From an uncultured Lachnospiraceae bacterium (GTDB taxonomy: Bacteria > Bacillota > Clostridia > Lachnospirales > Lachnospiraceae), in contig CANQBX010000020.1 of the NCBI GenBank assembly GCA_947589095.1, forward strand, positions 1 through 56,399: a stretch of DNA of 56,399 nt, read 5' to 3'. Shown here piece after piece: positions 25,750 to 34,532 of this stretch. The position numbers and the translations under genes were made by a program. Position 1 is the first letter of the stretch; every line of letters starts with the position of its first letter. Under the pieces are notes generated by a model. The model saw nothing but the letters and a program-made list of their open reading frames with translations, did not search any database and was not told the DNA's origin.

Positions 25750-27627
25750 ATGAAGAAAACAAGATTAACCAGTTGGCTGGCGATCATGCTGAGCGCGGCG
25801 TTAGTTCTTTTAACTGTTGGCTGCGGCGGCAACGGATCGAATTCGGGAGGGAATACCACGGCAGCGGGAGGAACTCAGAACACAGAAACGACGCAGGTGT
25901 CCGCAGAAGCGCAAAGCGCGGAGGCTGTCCAGGAAACGGAGGAGATAGCGGGAAGAAAACTGTATGAACGGACATTTACGGCGAGTGGTACGGATCCGGA
26001 TTCGTATAATCAGAGAATCGCTGAAGTAATCAATAATTTGTTTGTTTTTTATTCTTCGACAGGAGAACTGGACACTAAGCTGACCGGCTATGACGAGCCA
26101 ATTACCGTGACATCGGCTCTCAGTTATAATGCAGGCATGGAGGATTCCATGGGATATCTGGCGCAGGCATATGGCGAAAGTATGACTTATAACAGATATC
26201 AGGATATATTTAAGCAGGTTTTTAATGTGGATTTTGTTTACAGTTGGCAGGCGGAAAGTTCGGATTATGATGAGACGCTCCGATTGGAAATGGCGTCTGG
26301 TGAATTGCCGGATATGTTTCTGGTGACGAATCAAAGCGATCTGAAAGCATTGGCAGATGCGGACTTAATCTGGGATTTGACGGATTTCTATGAAGAATAT
26401 GCAACAGATGCTTTAAAGCAGCGATATGAGGTGGATGATAATGTGCCGTTACAGATGGCAACGTTTGATGGAAAGCTGTACGGACTTCCCAGCAGTTACT
26501 CCGCAACGGACGCAGTCTCTTATATTTGGCTCCGTGAAGATTGGATGGAGAAGCTGAACCTGGAGTATCCAAAGACCTTTGAAGAATTGGAAGGCATTAT
26601 GGAAGCGTTTATGACGCAGGATCCGGATGGAAATGGAGTGGATGATACCTGGGGACTGGGCTGTACCAAGAATCTGGAATACTATACAAGGGGAATTGCA
26701 GCCGGTTTCGGAGCCTATCCCGGATATTGGGTTACGGATAAGGATGGCAGCGCGGTCTGGGGCGGAACTACAGAGGAGACAAAACAGTACCTTGCGTTCC
26801 TGGCTGATCTGTATAAAAAAGGATATATTAATCCGGAATTTGTCTCCTATAACGATCCGGAAGTAACGGAACAGCTGCTCAACGAAAAAGTAGGAATTAT
26901 GTATGGCGGACATTGGTTTATCTCAACCGTGATGGAATTGCATAGCACGAAACCGGACTACAGATGGAGATGTATTCCGCTTCCGTCTCCTGCCGGGGAA
27001 AAGGTGAAAGCTGTGATTGCGCCAAGTGTTGGTGGGTATCTATGTGTTAACAAGAATTTTGAGCATCCTGAGATAGCGATCAAACTATCCTCATTCCTTA
27101 GAGGAGATATAGGCAGTGCTGCTTATTGGCTGCATTATTGTCCGGATGTGAACAAGGGGCCTGCTATCATGAGTTCGTTCACGCCAATAGTTATTCCGGG
27201 CAGCGGTATGAATAATCTGGATACCTACTGGAACCTGCAGGAGGCTTATGCGAGTGATGATCCGGAGTCTGTTCTCAAAGATGAAGCAGTTTCAGCCTGG
27301 GGTAATCTCCATAGCGATGCTCCGAACGCGCGGTGGGCGTGGGAGAGAATGTTTGGTCCGGGTGAAGGAAGTCCCATGTCAATCCTGTCAGAAATGTATA
27401 AGAGCGGCAATATCTTCTATACATCCTTCTATGGTGCGCCGAATCAGCTGATGCAAGATAACTGGTCTACGATCACGGATCAGGAGTGGCAGATCTTCAC
27501 CAACATTGTAATCGGCAATGTGTCCGTGGATGATGGCTTCCAGCAGTGGCTGGATGTATTCAAGTCCATGAAGGGCGATGAGATTACAACCTATGTCAAT
27601 GAGTGGAGAAATGAAACCATAAAATGA
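25750..27627 (+). CDS. Sugar ABC transporter substrate-binding lipoprotein (LplA type)
   Basis: 625 residues, anchored outside the membrane. The lipobox ends at C25 (LLTVGCGG), then a Ser/Thr/Ala linker. The large size and motifs such as YGLPSSY, WLREDWMEKLNLEYPKTFEE and DPDGNGVDDTWG are typical of the oversized LplA-like binding proteins paired with LplB/YtcP permeases. Inside the second of these the DxDGNGxDD run is a likely calcium loop. The RBS TAGGAGGAAAAA precedes ATG 25750. The 207-base gap after the GH2 gene shows no clear promoter. The gene is visibly AT-richer than the GH2 gene (27 G+C in bases 26401-26460 against 40 in 24841-24900). Confidence 0.9.
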   Translation: MKKTRLTSWLAIMLSAALVLLTVGCGGNGSNSGGNTTAAGGTQNTETTQVSAEAQSAEAVQETEEIAGRKLYERTFTASGTDPDSYNQRIAEVINNLFVFYSSTGELDTKLTGYDEPITVTSALSYNAGMEDSMGYLAQAYGESMTYNRYQDIFKQVFNVDFVYSWQAESSDYDETLRLEMASGELPDMFLVTNQSDLKALADADLIWDLTDFYEEYATDALKQRYEVDDNVPLQMATFDGKLYGLPSSYSATDAVSYIWLREDWMEKLNLEYPKTFEELEGIMEAFMTQDPDGNGVDDTWGLGCTKNLEYYTRGIAAGFGAYPGYWVTDKDGSAVWGGTTEETKQYLAFLADLYKKGYINPEFVSYNDPEVTEQLLNEKVGIMYGGHWFISTVMELHSTKPDYRWRCIPLPSPAGEKVKAVIAPSVGGYLCVNKNFEHPEIAIKLSSFLRGDIGSAAYWLHYCPDVNKGPAIMSSFTPIVIPGSGMNNLDTYWNLQEAYASDDPESVLKDEAVSAWGNLHSDAPNARWAWERMFGPGEGSPMSILSEMYKSGNIFYTSFYGAPNQLMQDNWSTITDQEWQIFTNIVIGNVSVDDGFQQWLDVFKSMKGDEITTYVNEWRNETIK

Positions 27628-27738
27628 TGATGATCGGATATAATTGTCCGATGAATGGGCCGACATACCGCGTCGTTTAAAAAACGGCGCGGTACCATGC
27701 CTGAGGCGCACTGTTTGGGAATGAAGAAAGGTATGAAT

Positions 27739-28653
27739 ATGAGTAGAAAGAAAAAAATCAGCAAACTAAGGAGGGAACTGCCCCTGCACCTGATGCTGCT
27801 TCCGGGAATCGTGGTAATCTTTATTTTCCACTATATTCCCATGGCAGGACTTGTAATTGCCTTTCAGCGATTCCAGCCTGCAAAAGGATTATTTGGTGAT
27901 CAGCAGTGGGTCGGCTTGGGAAACTTTGAATACCTACTCTCTTTGCCTAATACAATGAGCGCGCTGAGAAATACAGTGGTTATTGCTCTGTGGAAGATCG
28001 CGCTGAGCCTTGTGATTCCTATCTGTACGGCCATTCTGCTTAATGAACTGACAAACCTGCGTTTTAAGAAGACAGTGCAGACGGTGATCTATTTTCCGCA
28101 TTTTGTGTCATGGATAATTCTGGGTTCCATTCTGATTGAGATACTGTCTCCTTCCTCGGGGATCGTGAATAAGTTTCTTGGGCTTTTTGGCGCAGGCCCC
28201 TATTTTTTCCTTGGAGACAATCGCTATTTTCAGGGAACGCTGATTGTAAGCGATATCTGGAAGAATTTCGGATATGGTTCGGTCGTTTATCTGGCATCCA
28301 TTACAGCTATAGACCAGAACCTGTATGAAGCTGCGGCTATAGACGGGGCGGGAAGACTCAGGCAGACATGGCACGTAACGTTGCCTGGAATGCGCGGAAT
28401 CATTGTACTAATGATGGTGCTCAAAATGGGAGACGTACTGAATGCCGGTTTTGATCAGATTTACAATCTGTACAGCCCTGTGGTGTACGAAACGGGGGAT
28501 GTTCTGGATACTTTGATCTACCGGCTGGGACTTGGAAACGCACAGTATGGACCGGCTGCTGCTGCGGGCTTGTTCAAGTCGCTGATTTCCATGGTTCTGA
28601 TCTCAGTATCGTATATCCTGGCGGATAAGCTGTTCGATTACAAACTGTTTTAG
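27739..28653 (+). CDS. Sugar ABC transporter permease (LplB type)
   Basis: 304 residues, six predicted membrane helices. The ATPase-contact EAA loop reads YEAAAIDGAGRLRQTWHV with TLPG after it, and the N-terminus has the LplB hallmarks FHYIPMAGLVIAFQ and WVGLGNF. ATG 27739 is chosen by AAGAAAGG upstream; ATG 27733 is equally close in frame. No ATPase gene lies in the locus; such importers commonly borrow a shared MsmX-like ATPase. The second permease follows after 16 bases. Confidence 0.92.
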   Translation: MSRKKKISKLRRELPLHLMLLPGIVVIFIFHYIPMAGLVIAFQRFQPAKGLFGDQQWVGLGNFEYLLSLPNTMSALRNTVVIALWKIALSLVIPICTAILLNELTNLRFKKTVQTVIYFPHFVSWIILGSILIEILSPSSGIVNKFLGLFGAGPYFFLGDNRYFQGTLIVSDIWKNFGYGSVVYLASITAIDQNLYEAAAIDGAGRLRQTWHVTLPGMRGIIVLMMVLKMGDVLNAGFDQIYNLYSPVVYETGDVLDTLIYRLGLGNAQYGPAAAAGLFKSLISMVLISVSYILADKLFDYKLF

Positions 28654-28669
28654 AAAAGGGGAGATTGGC

Positions 28670-29572
28670 ATGGAAAAGACGGCGCACAAAAGCATACGGA
28701 CATCTTTGTCACGGAAGATATTTAATATATGTAATATCACACTGATGACACTGCTGACTTTGAGCTGTCTGCTGCCGCTTGTATATGTGGTGGCAGTATC
28801 TCTCAGTGAAAAGTATTACGTACAGACGGGAATGGTGACATTCTGGCCGAAGGGTTTTACAACGGCGGCCTATGAATATTTACTTGGTAAGGAACCGTTC
28901 TGGAACGCATTTTTCATGACAGTGAAAGTGACTGTGCTTGGAACAGCGGTTAATCTGCTTATGGTGATGCTGACAGCGTATCCCTTGTCCAAAACGAATG
29001 ACCGTTTGACAGGAAGGAGTATTTATGCATGGTATTTTTTTATAACTATGCTGATCGGCGGCGGATTAATTCCCACATTTGTGCTGGTATTTCAGCTGGG
29101 GCTGCGGGACACCATATGGTCTTTGATACTGCCGGATGCGTTGCCGATTTTTAATATGGTGCTGATGATTAACTTCTTTCGGGAGATACCGGTAGAACTG
29201 GAGGATTCGGCAAGGATGGACGGAGCAGGGCCGCTTCGGATTCTTCGTTCGATCTATGTGCCGCTTTCAAAACCCGCGGTGGCGACGATAGCACTATTCT
29301 GTATGGTCGGACATTGGAATGCCTGGTTTCCTGGAATGATTTTTATCCGGACAGCGGAAAAGCGGCCGCTGCAGACCTACCTGCGCAGCGTAATTATTCA
29401 GATGGACACGTCACAGTTTATGGGAGAGGATTATGGGCTTTTGAGTATGTTGGCGGACAGTTCGCTTAAGTGTGCGCAGATTCTTGTGGCGATTCTGCCG
29501 ATTCTGTGCGTGTATCCCTTCCTTCAGAAATACTTCGTGAAGGGAATCGTATTGGGTGGTGTTAAGGGATAA
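28670..29572 (+). CDS. Sugar ABC transporter permease (YtcP/LplC type)
   Basis: 300 residues, six predicted helices, the partner of the preceding permease. The EAA loop is LEDSARMDGAGPLRILRS followed by YVPLSKPAVATI, and the protein ends VLGGVKG, the usual finish of this subfamily. AAGGGGAG precedes ATG 28670. Together with the lipoprotein it forms a CUT1-like importer for an oligosaccharide. Confidence 0.92.
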   Translation: MEKTAHKSIRTSLSRKIFNICNITLMTLLTLSCLLPLVYVVAVSLSEKYYVQTGMVTFWPKGFTTAAYEYLLGKEPFWNAFFMTVKVTVLGTAVNLLMVMLTAYPLSKTNDRLTGRSIYAWYFFITMLIGGGLIPTFVLVFQLGLRDTIWSLILPDALPIFNMVLMINFFREIPVELEDSARMDGAGPLRILRSIYVPLSKPAVATIALFCMVGHWNAWFPGMIFIRTAEKRPLQTYLRSVIIQMDTSQFMGEDYGLLSMLADSSLKCAQILVAILPILCVYPFLQKYFVKGIVLGGVKG

Positions 29573-29637
29573 TTTGGTCTGAATAAAAGAGAGAATCTGT
29601 ATGTAAAAATATTTTTCAAAAGGAGGAATTAATTGTT

Positions 29638-30477
29638 ATGCTTAAAATTTCCAATAACCCGTCACTGAAGGGGCAGGCGTTTCATCATCCGAATATTATC
29701 TATTCTACAGCCGGCGGAAAGCAGATTTCCATGGATCTGCTTCTGCCGTGGACGCCTGTGGAGGATGCCAGATTTCCTTTGGTCGTATTTATTCAGGGAT
29801 GCGGATTTCATTTCCCTGACATCCGAGGTGAGATTCTGCAGCTGGCGGATCTGGCCCGCGCCGGTTACGCGGTAGCGGCCGTTACGCACAGGAATATTTC
29901 GGACGGGTTCCCCGCTCCTGCTTTTCTGAAGGATGTGAAGACGGCGATCCGTTTCCTGCGGGCGCATGCGGATTCGTATCATATTGATCCGGACAGGGTA
30001 TATGCGTTCGGGACGTCATCGGGCGGCTGTACGGCTTTGCTTTTAGGCCTCACCGGAGATATGGAGGAATATCGCACGGAAGAGTACGCGGAATATTCGG
30101 ATCATGTGGATGCCGTCATCGACTGCTTTGGAGCGACTGACCTGACGAACTGGCTGGACGATCCCACGCTGATGGCGGAGCATGTTCCGGCGTTCTGCGG
30201 CGGTGAGGCGGATCCGGAGTTTCTGCGGCGGCTGAGTCCCATCTCTTATGTGCAGCCGGGCAGATCCTATGTGCCGTTTCTGCTTGCCCACGGGGATGCC
30301 GATGTGGTGGTTCCGTTCTCCGAAAGCAAAAACATGGCCGACCGCCTGGAAGAGTGCGGCGCGGACGTCAGCCTGATCTGCGTGGAAGGCGGGGATCATG
30401 AGGGAAATTTCTGGAGTGAACAGATCTGGGAGCTGTTCCGGCATTTTCTGGATAAGCAGTCGGGGTTGGGAGATTAG
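29638..30477 (+). CDS. Alpha/beta hydrolase, carbohydrate esterase-like
   Basis: 279 residues, cytosolic. The nucleophile elbow is G-T-S127-S-G in YAFGTSSGG; the acid is likely in HGDADVVVPF and the histidine in GGDHEG. The region where an HGG oxyanion hole is expected reads QGCGFHFPD, as in BD-FAE/acetyl-xylan-esterase relatives. I infer removal of acetyl or other acyl groups from the imported sugar before GH2 cleavage. AAGGAGG precedes the start. It is the last gene of the sugar operon; no clear terminator follows (only an imperfect GC-rich hairpin at 30512-30551). Confidence 0.85.
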   Translation: MLKISNNPSLKGQAFHHPNIIYSTAGGKQISMDLLLPWTPVEDARFPLVVFIQGCGFHFPDIRGEILQLADLARAGYAVAAVTHRNISDGFPAPAFLKDVKTAIRFLRAHADSYHIDPDRVYAFGTSSGGCTALLLGLTGDMEEYRTEEYAEYSDHVDAVIDCFGATDLTNWLDDPTLMAEHVPAFCGGEADPEFLRRLSPISYVQPGRSYVPFLLAHGDADVVVPFSESKNMADRLEECGADVSLICVEGGDHEGNFWSEQIWELFRHFLDKQSGLGD

Positions 30478-30576
30478 ATACAAATAAATCGGATGAAGTG
30501 GCTCTGTTTTTCCGGCTGTGCGGTCTGCGGCTGCGCCGGCCGCGCAGCCGGGAAGACTCTGTAAGAATAAATGTGT

Positions 30577-31011
30577 TTAACTGTTCTGTGAGGTTGGGAG
30601 GGCAGCATCCTGCAGAAGCTGGCGCAGGCGTTGGATCTCAGCGGTCAGCTGCTGATTCTCGGAGATCCACTGCTGCCTCTCAGCGGTCAGCTGCTGCTTT
30701 TCAGAAGCTAACTGCTGGTTCTCCGCTGTCAGCTTCTCAATATACTCATCCTTCCACCCTGTGCGCCGGTAATAATCCTCCCGGGCCTCGCACTGCAGGC
30801 GGATCTTCTCATCCTCGCTCAGTACCACGGCCGTTCTGGCCGCGTCGGTGAATATCGGGTCCTTTGCCGCCAAAGCCTTCAGCTCCTTCCATGTGACCGC
30901 TTTGAAGAGGCGCGCCCAGTGGTCGATCCGGTACGCCTGGTCTTCCTCCGTGGCCAGTTCGATATGCTTTAAGTCTAACACAGAAATGCGCAGTTTGTCA
31001 CTATATATTTT
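30577..31011 (-). pseudogene. C-terminal fragment of an Rpn-type PD-(D/E)XK nuclease/putative transposase
   Basis: The frame reads ...SDKLRISVLDLKHIELATEEDQ..., then RIDHWARLFKAVTWKELKALA and LQCEAREDYYRR, the C-terminal half of Rpn family (PF12784-type) proteins, ending in a Gln-rich coiled coil with ENQQL/EKQQL repeats. The nuclease half is missing: going upstream, the homology stops around 31011, where a GH32 remnant begins on the other strand, and an in-frame TAG lies shortly beyond. A GTG at 30981 could start a 134-residue peptide, but it would lack the catalytic domain. It is probably the relic of an insertion. Confidence 0.75.
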
Positions 31012-31012
31012 G

Positions 31013-31274
31013 TGGCTGAAGATCCATGATTTCCGGGATCCCTATGTCTATTTTGATGAAGAGAGACAGAAATACGGAATGCTTCTGGCCGTCCGGTCAA
31101 AATGTGACGGCCCCGCGGCTTTAAATGGCGCTTTATTCGGATGATCTGAACTGTTGGGCGCCGGACAGGAAGCTGTTCTATGCGCCGGCCGCATTCTATA
31201 CTCATGAGTGTCCCGACCTGTTCTGCATGGGCGGATGGTGGTACCTGATCTTCAGCGAATTTACGGACAAATGA
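31013..31274 (+). pseudogene. Frameshifted GH32 (fructosidase-like) remnant
   Basis: In the first frame (31013-31133) the translation reads HDFRDPYVYFDEERQKYGML and continues to AALNGAL; then a one-base shift moves homology into the next frame from 31134 (YSDDLNCWAPDRKLFYAPAA, then ECPDLFCMGGWWYLIFSEF), ending at TGA 31272. FRDPYV and ECPDLF are GH32 motifs; the glutamate of ECPD is the acid/base. The N-terminal nucleophile half and the C-terminal beta-sandwich are gone. It sits directly behind the sugar operon and abuts the Rpn fragment. Confidence 0.75.
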
Positions 31275-31416
31275 GCGCCCGGATGTTCAACCGTTCAGAA
31301 GGCATTCTGGCTCTATATGCGCAGCATATGGCAGCGGATTTCCGAAATGTCAGGATCATGATGGGGAAAAGAGAATGCAAACAGAGTGTTATTGGCGCTT
31401 TGACCGCATAAAAATA

Positions 31417-31452
31417 CAAGCAGGGCGCCAGGCGCCACTGGTACCCTGCTTG
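31417..31452 (-). terminator. rfbF terminator
   Basis: CAAGCAGGG (31417-31425) pairs with CCCTGCTTG (31444-31452); on the minus strand TATTTTTATG follows. It resembles the hairpin at 4755-4777 in sequence. Confidence 0.65.
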
Positions 31453-31474
31453 CTATATCCTGTGAAAATGGGAA

Positions 31475-32242
31475 TTACCACACCTTCCACGGCATCTCGC
31501 CGCGGCGGCACATCTCGTCCAGTTTCTTCTTCTCACGCTGCGTATCCATGCACTGCCAGAAACCGTCGTGGTGGTAGGCTTTCACCTGGCCCAGCTCGGC
31601 CAGCTGGCGCAGAAGCTCATAATCCATCATGCTGTCGCCTTCGATGTAATCGAAAATACCCGGCTCCATGACCATGAAGCCGCCGTTGATCAGGGCGGCA
31701 TCCTCATCCTTTTTCTCGCGGAAGGCCATGACATCGCCTTCTGCGTTCACGTTCAGAACGCCCTTGGTCTGCGCCAGATTGGTGGTGGTGATGGTCACCA
31801 GCTTCCCGTGGGAGCGGTGATACCGTTCCAGTTCCCCGAGATTCTCGTCTGTAACCGCGTCACCATAGGTTACCATGAAGGTTTCATCGCCTATGTACTT
31901 GCGGACGCGGGCCAAACGACCGGCGGTACCGGTCATCAGGCCGGTGTCGGCCAGCGTCACGGACCAGGGATCGACGGCTGTCTCGTGGATGATGGTTCTA
32001 TTCTCACGCATGTCAAAGGTTACATCGTAATTATTGGCAATGTAATTGGCGAAAAATTGTTTGACAACCTCCTGCTTATAGCCGAGGCAGATGATGAAGT
32101 CGTTGTACCCGTAGTGGGAGTAGATCTTCATGATATGCCACAGGATCGGCTTGCCGCCGATCTCGATCATCGGCTTCGGCAGCAGATGGCTCTCCTCGCT
32201 GATGCGGGAGCCCAGGCCGCCGGCCCAGATTACTACTTTCAC
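31475..32242 (-). CDS. rfbF: Glucose-1-phosphate cytidylyltransferase
   Basis: Makes CDP-glucose from CTP and glucose 1-phosphate, the entry to CDP-3,6-dideoxyhexose or related CDP-sugars. It has 255 residues. The nucleotide-binding loop WAGGLGSRISEESHLLPKPM, the LWHIMKIYSHYG segment and QTKGVLNV, INGGFMV match RfbF. The start is GTG with GGAGGAC upstream and a strong promoter at 32314-32342. No CDP-glucose 4,6-dehydratase (rfbG) or other O-antigen gene lies next to it, so it is an isolated member here; partners may be elsewhere. Confidence 0.92.
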   Translation of the reverse strand: MKVVIWAGGLGSRISEESHLLPKPMIEIGGKPILWHIMKIYSHYGYNDFIICLGYKQEVVKQFFANYIANNYDVTFDMRENRTIIHETAVDPWSVTLADTGLMTGTAGRLARVRKYIGDETFMVTYGDAVTDENLGELERYHRSHGKLVTITTTNLAQTKGVLNVNAEGDVMAFREKKDEDAALINGGFMVMEPGIFDYIEGDSMMDYELLRQLAELGQVKAYHHDGFWQCMDTQREKKKLDEMCRRGEMPWKVW

Positions 32243-32313
32243 TGATTCGTCCTCCGTTGGCTTAAATGTCGCCGGAACCGCCGGCGCAGAAATCGCAGCC
32301 GTTTCTGCTTTCT

Positions 32314-32342
32314 ATTATACTTCCGTAACCCGGTTCTGTAAA
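32314..32342 (-). promoter_or_regulatory. rfbF promoter
   Basis: Minus strand TTTACA (32342-32337), a 17-base spacer and TATAAT (32319-32314). Confidence 0.75.
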
Positions 32343-32382
32343 TATATTTTCGGCGGCATTCCAAACTGAAAAGCTCGCCCGG

Positions 32383-33516
32383 TCATGCATGCATATCCTT
32401 TGTCAACGCCGGTCTATAGGTTACATTGATTCTTCCGTTAGACGTATCCAGGATAACCTTCCTCATTCCCCCGCCCGAACTGTAAGACTTGCCCCGCTTC
32501 TCGCCGTTTACGTAGATCGCGGCGTTGGAGGTATCCGCGCTCACGCGGTAGTCCGATTCGCTTCCTTCCAGTTCCGCCGTAACAGACGCGTTGCTGGTAT
32601 CGGCCTTCAGTTCTTCCGTGAACCGGCACCCGCTCACGGTGATGCTGCCGTTGCTGCTGTCCGTCACGCATTTGCGGAAGACGGAGGCCTTCACGGAAAT
32701 GGAGGCGTTGGAGGTGTCGGCAATGCACACATCGCAGGCGGCGTCTTCAATGCGGATCGAACCGTTGCTGGTGTCAGCGATGAGTTCCCCGCACTGCAGA
32801 GCGCGGAAATGAATGGTTCCGTTGCTGGTGTCCGCGTGGATCTTCTCCGCGTCCCGAATACCGCTTACATTGACAGCGGAGTTACTGGTATCGATCTTTA
32901 AATCACCGCGGATCGCGGCGGGACAGTCGGATATAACCGAAGCGTTGGAGGAATGCAGTTCAACGCGGTCATATTCCGCGGCGGGGAGGTACAGTTTTAC
33001 ATACTGGCTTCCCTGCTGGTTCCTGTGGAAGATGGCCCTGCCGCTGATCCGGACGGAGAACACGCCTTTTTCAATACCGGCCTGCGCGGTCTCGCCTTCA
33101 TTTAGCAGCAGGCACACGTCCGCACCGTATCTGCCGTCGGCCGATTCCTTAATGGAAATGGGGCAGTTGCGGACATGGACGAAAACGCTGCGGAAAGGCT
33201 CCAGATCCGTTTCCTGAAAACGGTAAACGGGCTGCGTTCCATCCTGCGCTGCGCCGCGGCCTTTGAGAAGGCCGAGCAGGGAGGGAAGCAACGGCCGGGA
33301 TGTATTCCGAACGATTCCCTGCGTCTGGCCAAGGGCCTCCATGGCCTGCGCGGCCAGAACCGCCGGATCCCCCAGCTCTTCGATGACTGCGGCTTCGTGT
33401 TCCGGCCCCGCATCCTCGAAATATTCCGTATAATACTGCATGATCTCGTCGGCGTCCTTCGCAGGAAGTCCGCCTAAGCATTCTCTGAGTTTCTGAAGGT
33501 ATTGTTCCTTATTCAT
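32383..33516 (-). CDS. HAAS (DUF1700)-DUF4097 beta-helix protein
   Basis: 377 residues. The N-terminal 60 residues (YLQKLRECLGGLPAKDADEI...EELGDP) are a helical DUF1700/HAAS domain. A linker leads to a beta-repeat domain of DUF4097 type (about 115-370). Its repeats carry DTSN or DSSN eight times at about 20-residue spacing, giving a regular ladder expected to form a right-handed beta-helix. No signal peptide or membrane helix is evident. It follows a PadR regulator by 26 bases with AAGGAGGC upstream; PadR-DUF1700/DUF4097 pairs are common in Firmicutes and linked to envelope stress. The molecular function is unknown. Confidence 0.85.
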   Translation of the reverse strand: MNKEQYLQKLRECLGGLPAKDADEIMQYYTEYFEDAGPEHEAAVIEELGDPAVLAAQAMEALGQTQGIVRNTSRPLLPSLLGLLKGRGAAQDGTQPVYRFQETDLEPFRSVFVHVRNCPISIKESADGRYGADVCLLLNEGETAQAGIEKGVFSVRISGRAIFHRNQQGSQYVKLYLPAAEYDRVELHSSNASVISDCPAAIRGDLKIDTSNSAVNVSGIRDAEKIHADTSNGTIHFRALQCGELIADTSNGSIRIEDAACDVCIADTSNASISVKASVFRKCVTDSSNGSITVSGCRFTEELKADTSNASVTAELEGSESDYRVSADTSNAAIYVNGEKRGKSYSSGGGMRKVILDTSNGRINVTYRPALTKDMHA

Positions 33517-33542
33517 GTGAGAGCCTCCTTAAGATAGAGTGG

Positions 33543-33884
33543 TTACCGCGCATCGCCGGACGTTCCCGGCGTGTCCGTTTTCCTGCCAAGCAGCAGATCC
33601 ATATTCTTCCTGTATTCTTCCCAGTCGCTCCGGTATCCGGCCAGTTTCCGGCGGCCGGCGTCCGTGATCGAGTAGTACCGCCGGTTGCGGCCGTTAAAGG
33701 GCTGATCGTAGGTCGTCAGGCAGCCGTCCTTCTGCAGCCGCCGCAGTACCGGGTACAGGCTGTTCTCCGAGATGTCGATCACGCTCTTAATATAGACCGT
33801 CAGTTCGTAGCCGTATACGTCCCGCCCGTCCAATACGGCCAGTACGCAGGCGTCCAGCAATGCGGCCCCGGTCTGAAATGCCAT
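33543..33884 (-). CDS. PadR family transcriptional regulator
   Basis: 113 residues with a winged helix: ACVLAVLDGRDVYGYELTVYI (about 11-31), SENSLYPVLRRLQKDGCLTT and RRYYSITDAGRRKLAGY. PadR proteins are usually repressors of their own operon. GAAGGAGA precedes the ATG. A promoter with near-consensus boxes and 9-bp direct repeats lies directly upstream. It is co-transcribed with the DUF4097 gene. Confidence 0.93.
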   Translation of the reverse strand: MAFQTGAALLDACVLAVLDGRDVYGYELTVYIKSVIDISENSLYPVLRRLQKDGCLTTYDQPFNGRNRRYYSITDAGRRKLAGYRSDWEEYRKNMDLLLGRKTDTPGTSGDAR

Positions 33885-33916
33885 AGACGTTCTCCTTCCT
33901 TTGGTTTATATATGAA

Positions 33917-33965
33917 AATATTAGTAAGTTAATAATACTATATATCGAATAATATTAGTTGTCAA
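33917..33965 (-). promoter_or_regulatory. padR promoter with direct repeats
   Basis: Minus strand TTGACA (33965-33960), a 17-base spacer and TATAGT (33942-33937). AATATTAGT occurs at 33917-33925 and 33951-33959, on both sides of the -10, in very AT-rich sequence. It is a likely autoregulation site. Confidence 0.7.
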
Positions 33966-34008
33966 TAGATATAGCGTGTTTTCTTTTTGGAAAATGCGAT
34001 GAGGGAGA

Positions 34009-34414
34009 AACGGCGGCTTGGTGAATTGGGGGCTGGCAAATGGAATTGCTGCTTAATGGGCGATGTGCATGTTGTCGCGGGAGGTACGCGGGACAGACGG
34101 GGACGCGGCACATCCCGGGCGCTCATGGCTCCGAAGGGTTGCCTATCTAACCGGGAAAGAGGGCCGTTCCGGGGCACCGTCAAATTCGGGAGAACTCTTG
34201 ATGAGTTCTCCCTCAGCTTGCGCTCCGTCCCTGACTTGAGGTCAGGGACTCCGGCCCCGGAACGGCCCTCTTTCCCGCTAAGATAGGCGAAACCCTTCTC
34301 CGCAAATCGCGCCCAGGATGTGCCGCGCCCCCGCCTGTCCCGCTGCGCTGTCGCTGGCGGGATGAATGTGGCTGGGTTTCTGCCTGATGGATGAACTGTT
34401 CCCGGCCGCTGTTT
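34009..34414. repeat. Giant palindromic element 1
   Basis: A long imperfect inverted repeat. The core is 23 bp and perfect (34153-34175 with 34254-34276; GGGAAAGAGGGCCGTTCC...). Outward, CCTATCT pairs with AGATAGG, GGGTT/AACCC, and GGGACAG-CGGGG-CGCGGCACATCC with its partner to about 34340; a weaker outer match is AAACGGCGGC (34009) with GCCGCTGTTT (34405). Inside the arms sit two perfect small hairpins: GGGAGAACTC/GAGTTCTCCC (34188-34212) and GTCCCTGAC/GTCAGGGAC (34227-34249). The fold is a long stem with two terminal arms. No coding frame with a plausible start was found. It could be a structured RNA, a foldback mobile element or a cruciform site. Confidence 0.85.
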
Positions 34415-34532
34415 GTCAGTTTATTTAATCTGGTTTTTGGTTTTATGCAGTGAAGTGTGCCGGAGTTTTTATTTGACAAGTCGTAGATAAATCAAAATAA
34501 TTAGTAAATTGGGTAAACGAAAGGTTCGGAAC

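Noticed and set aside
30577-30981. Active transposase gene
   Set aside because: Only the C-terminal half and coiled coil remain; the nuclease domain is missing, and no terminal repeats are seen.
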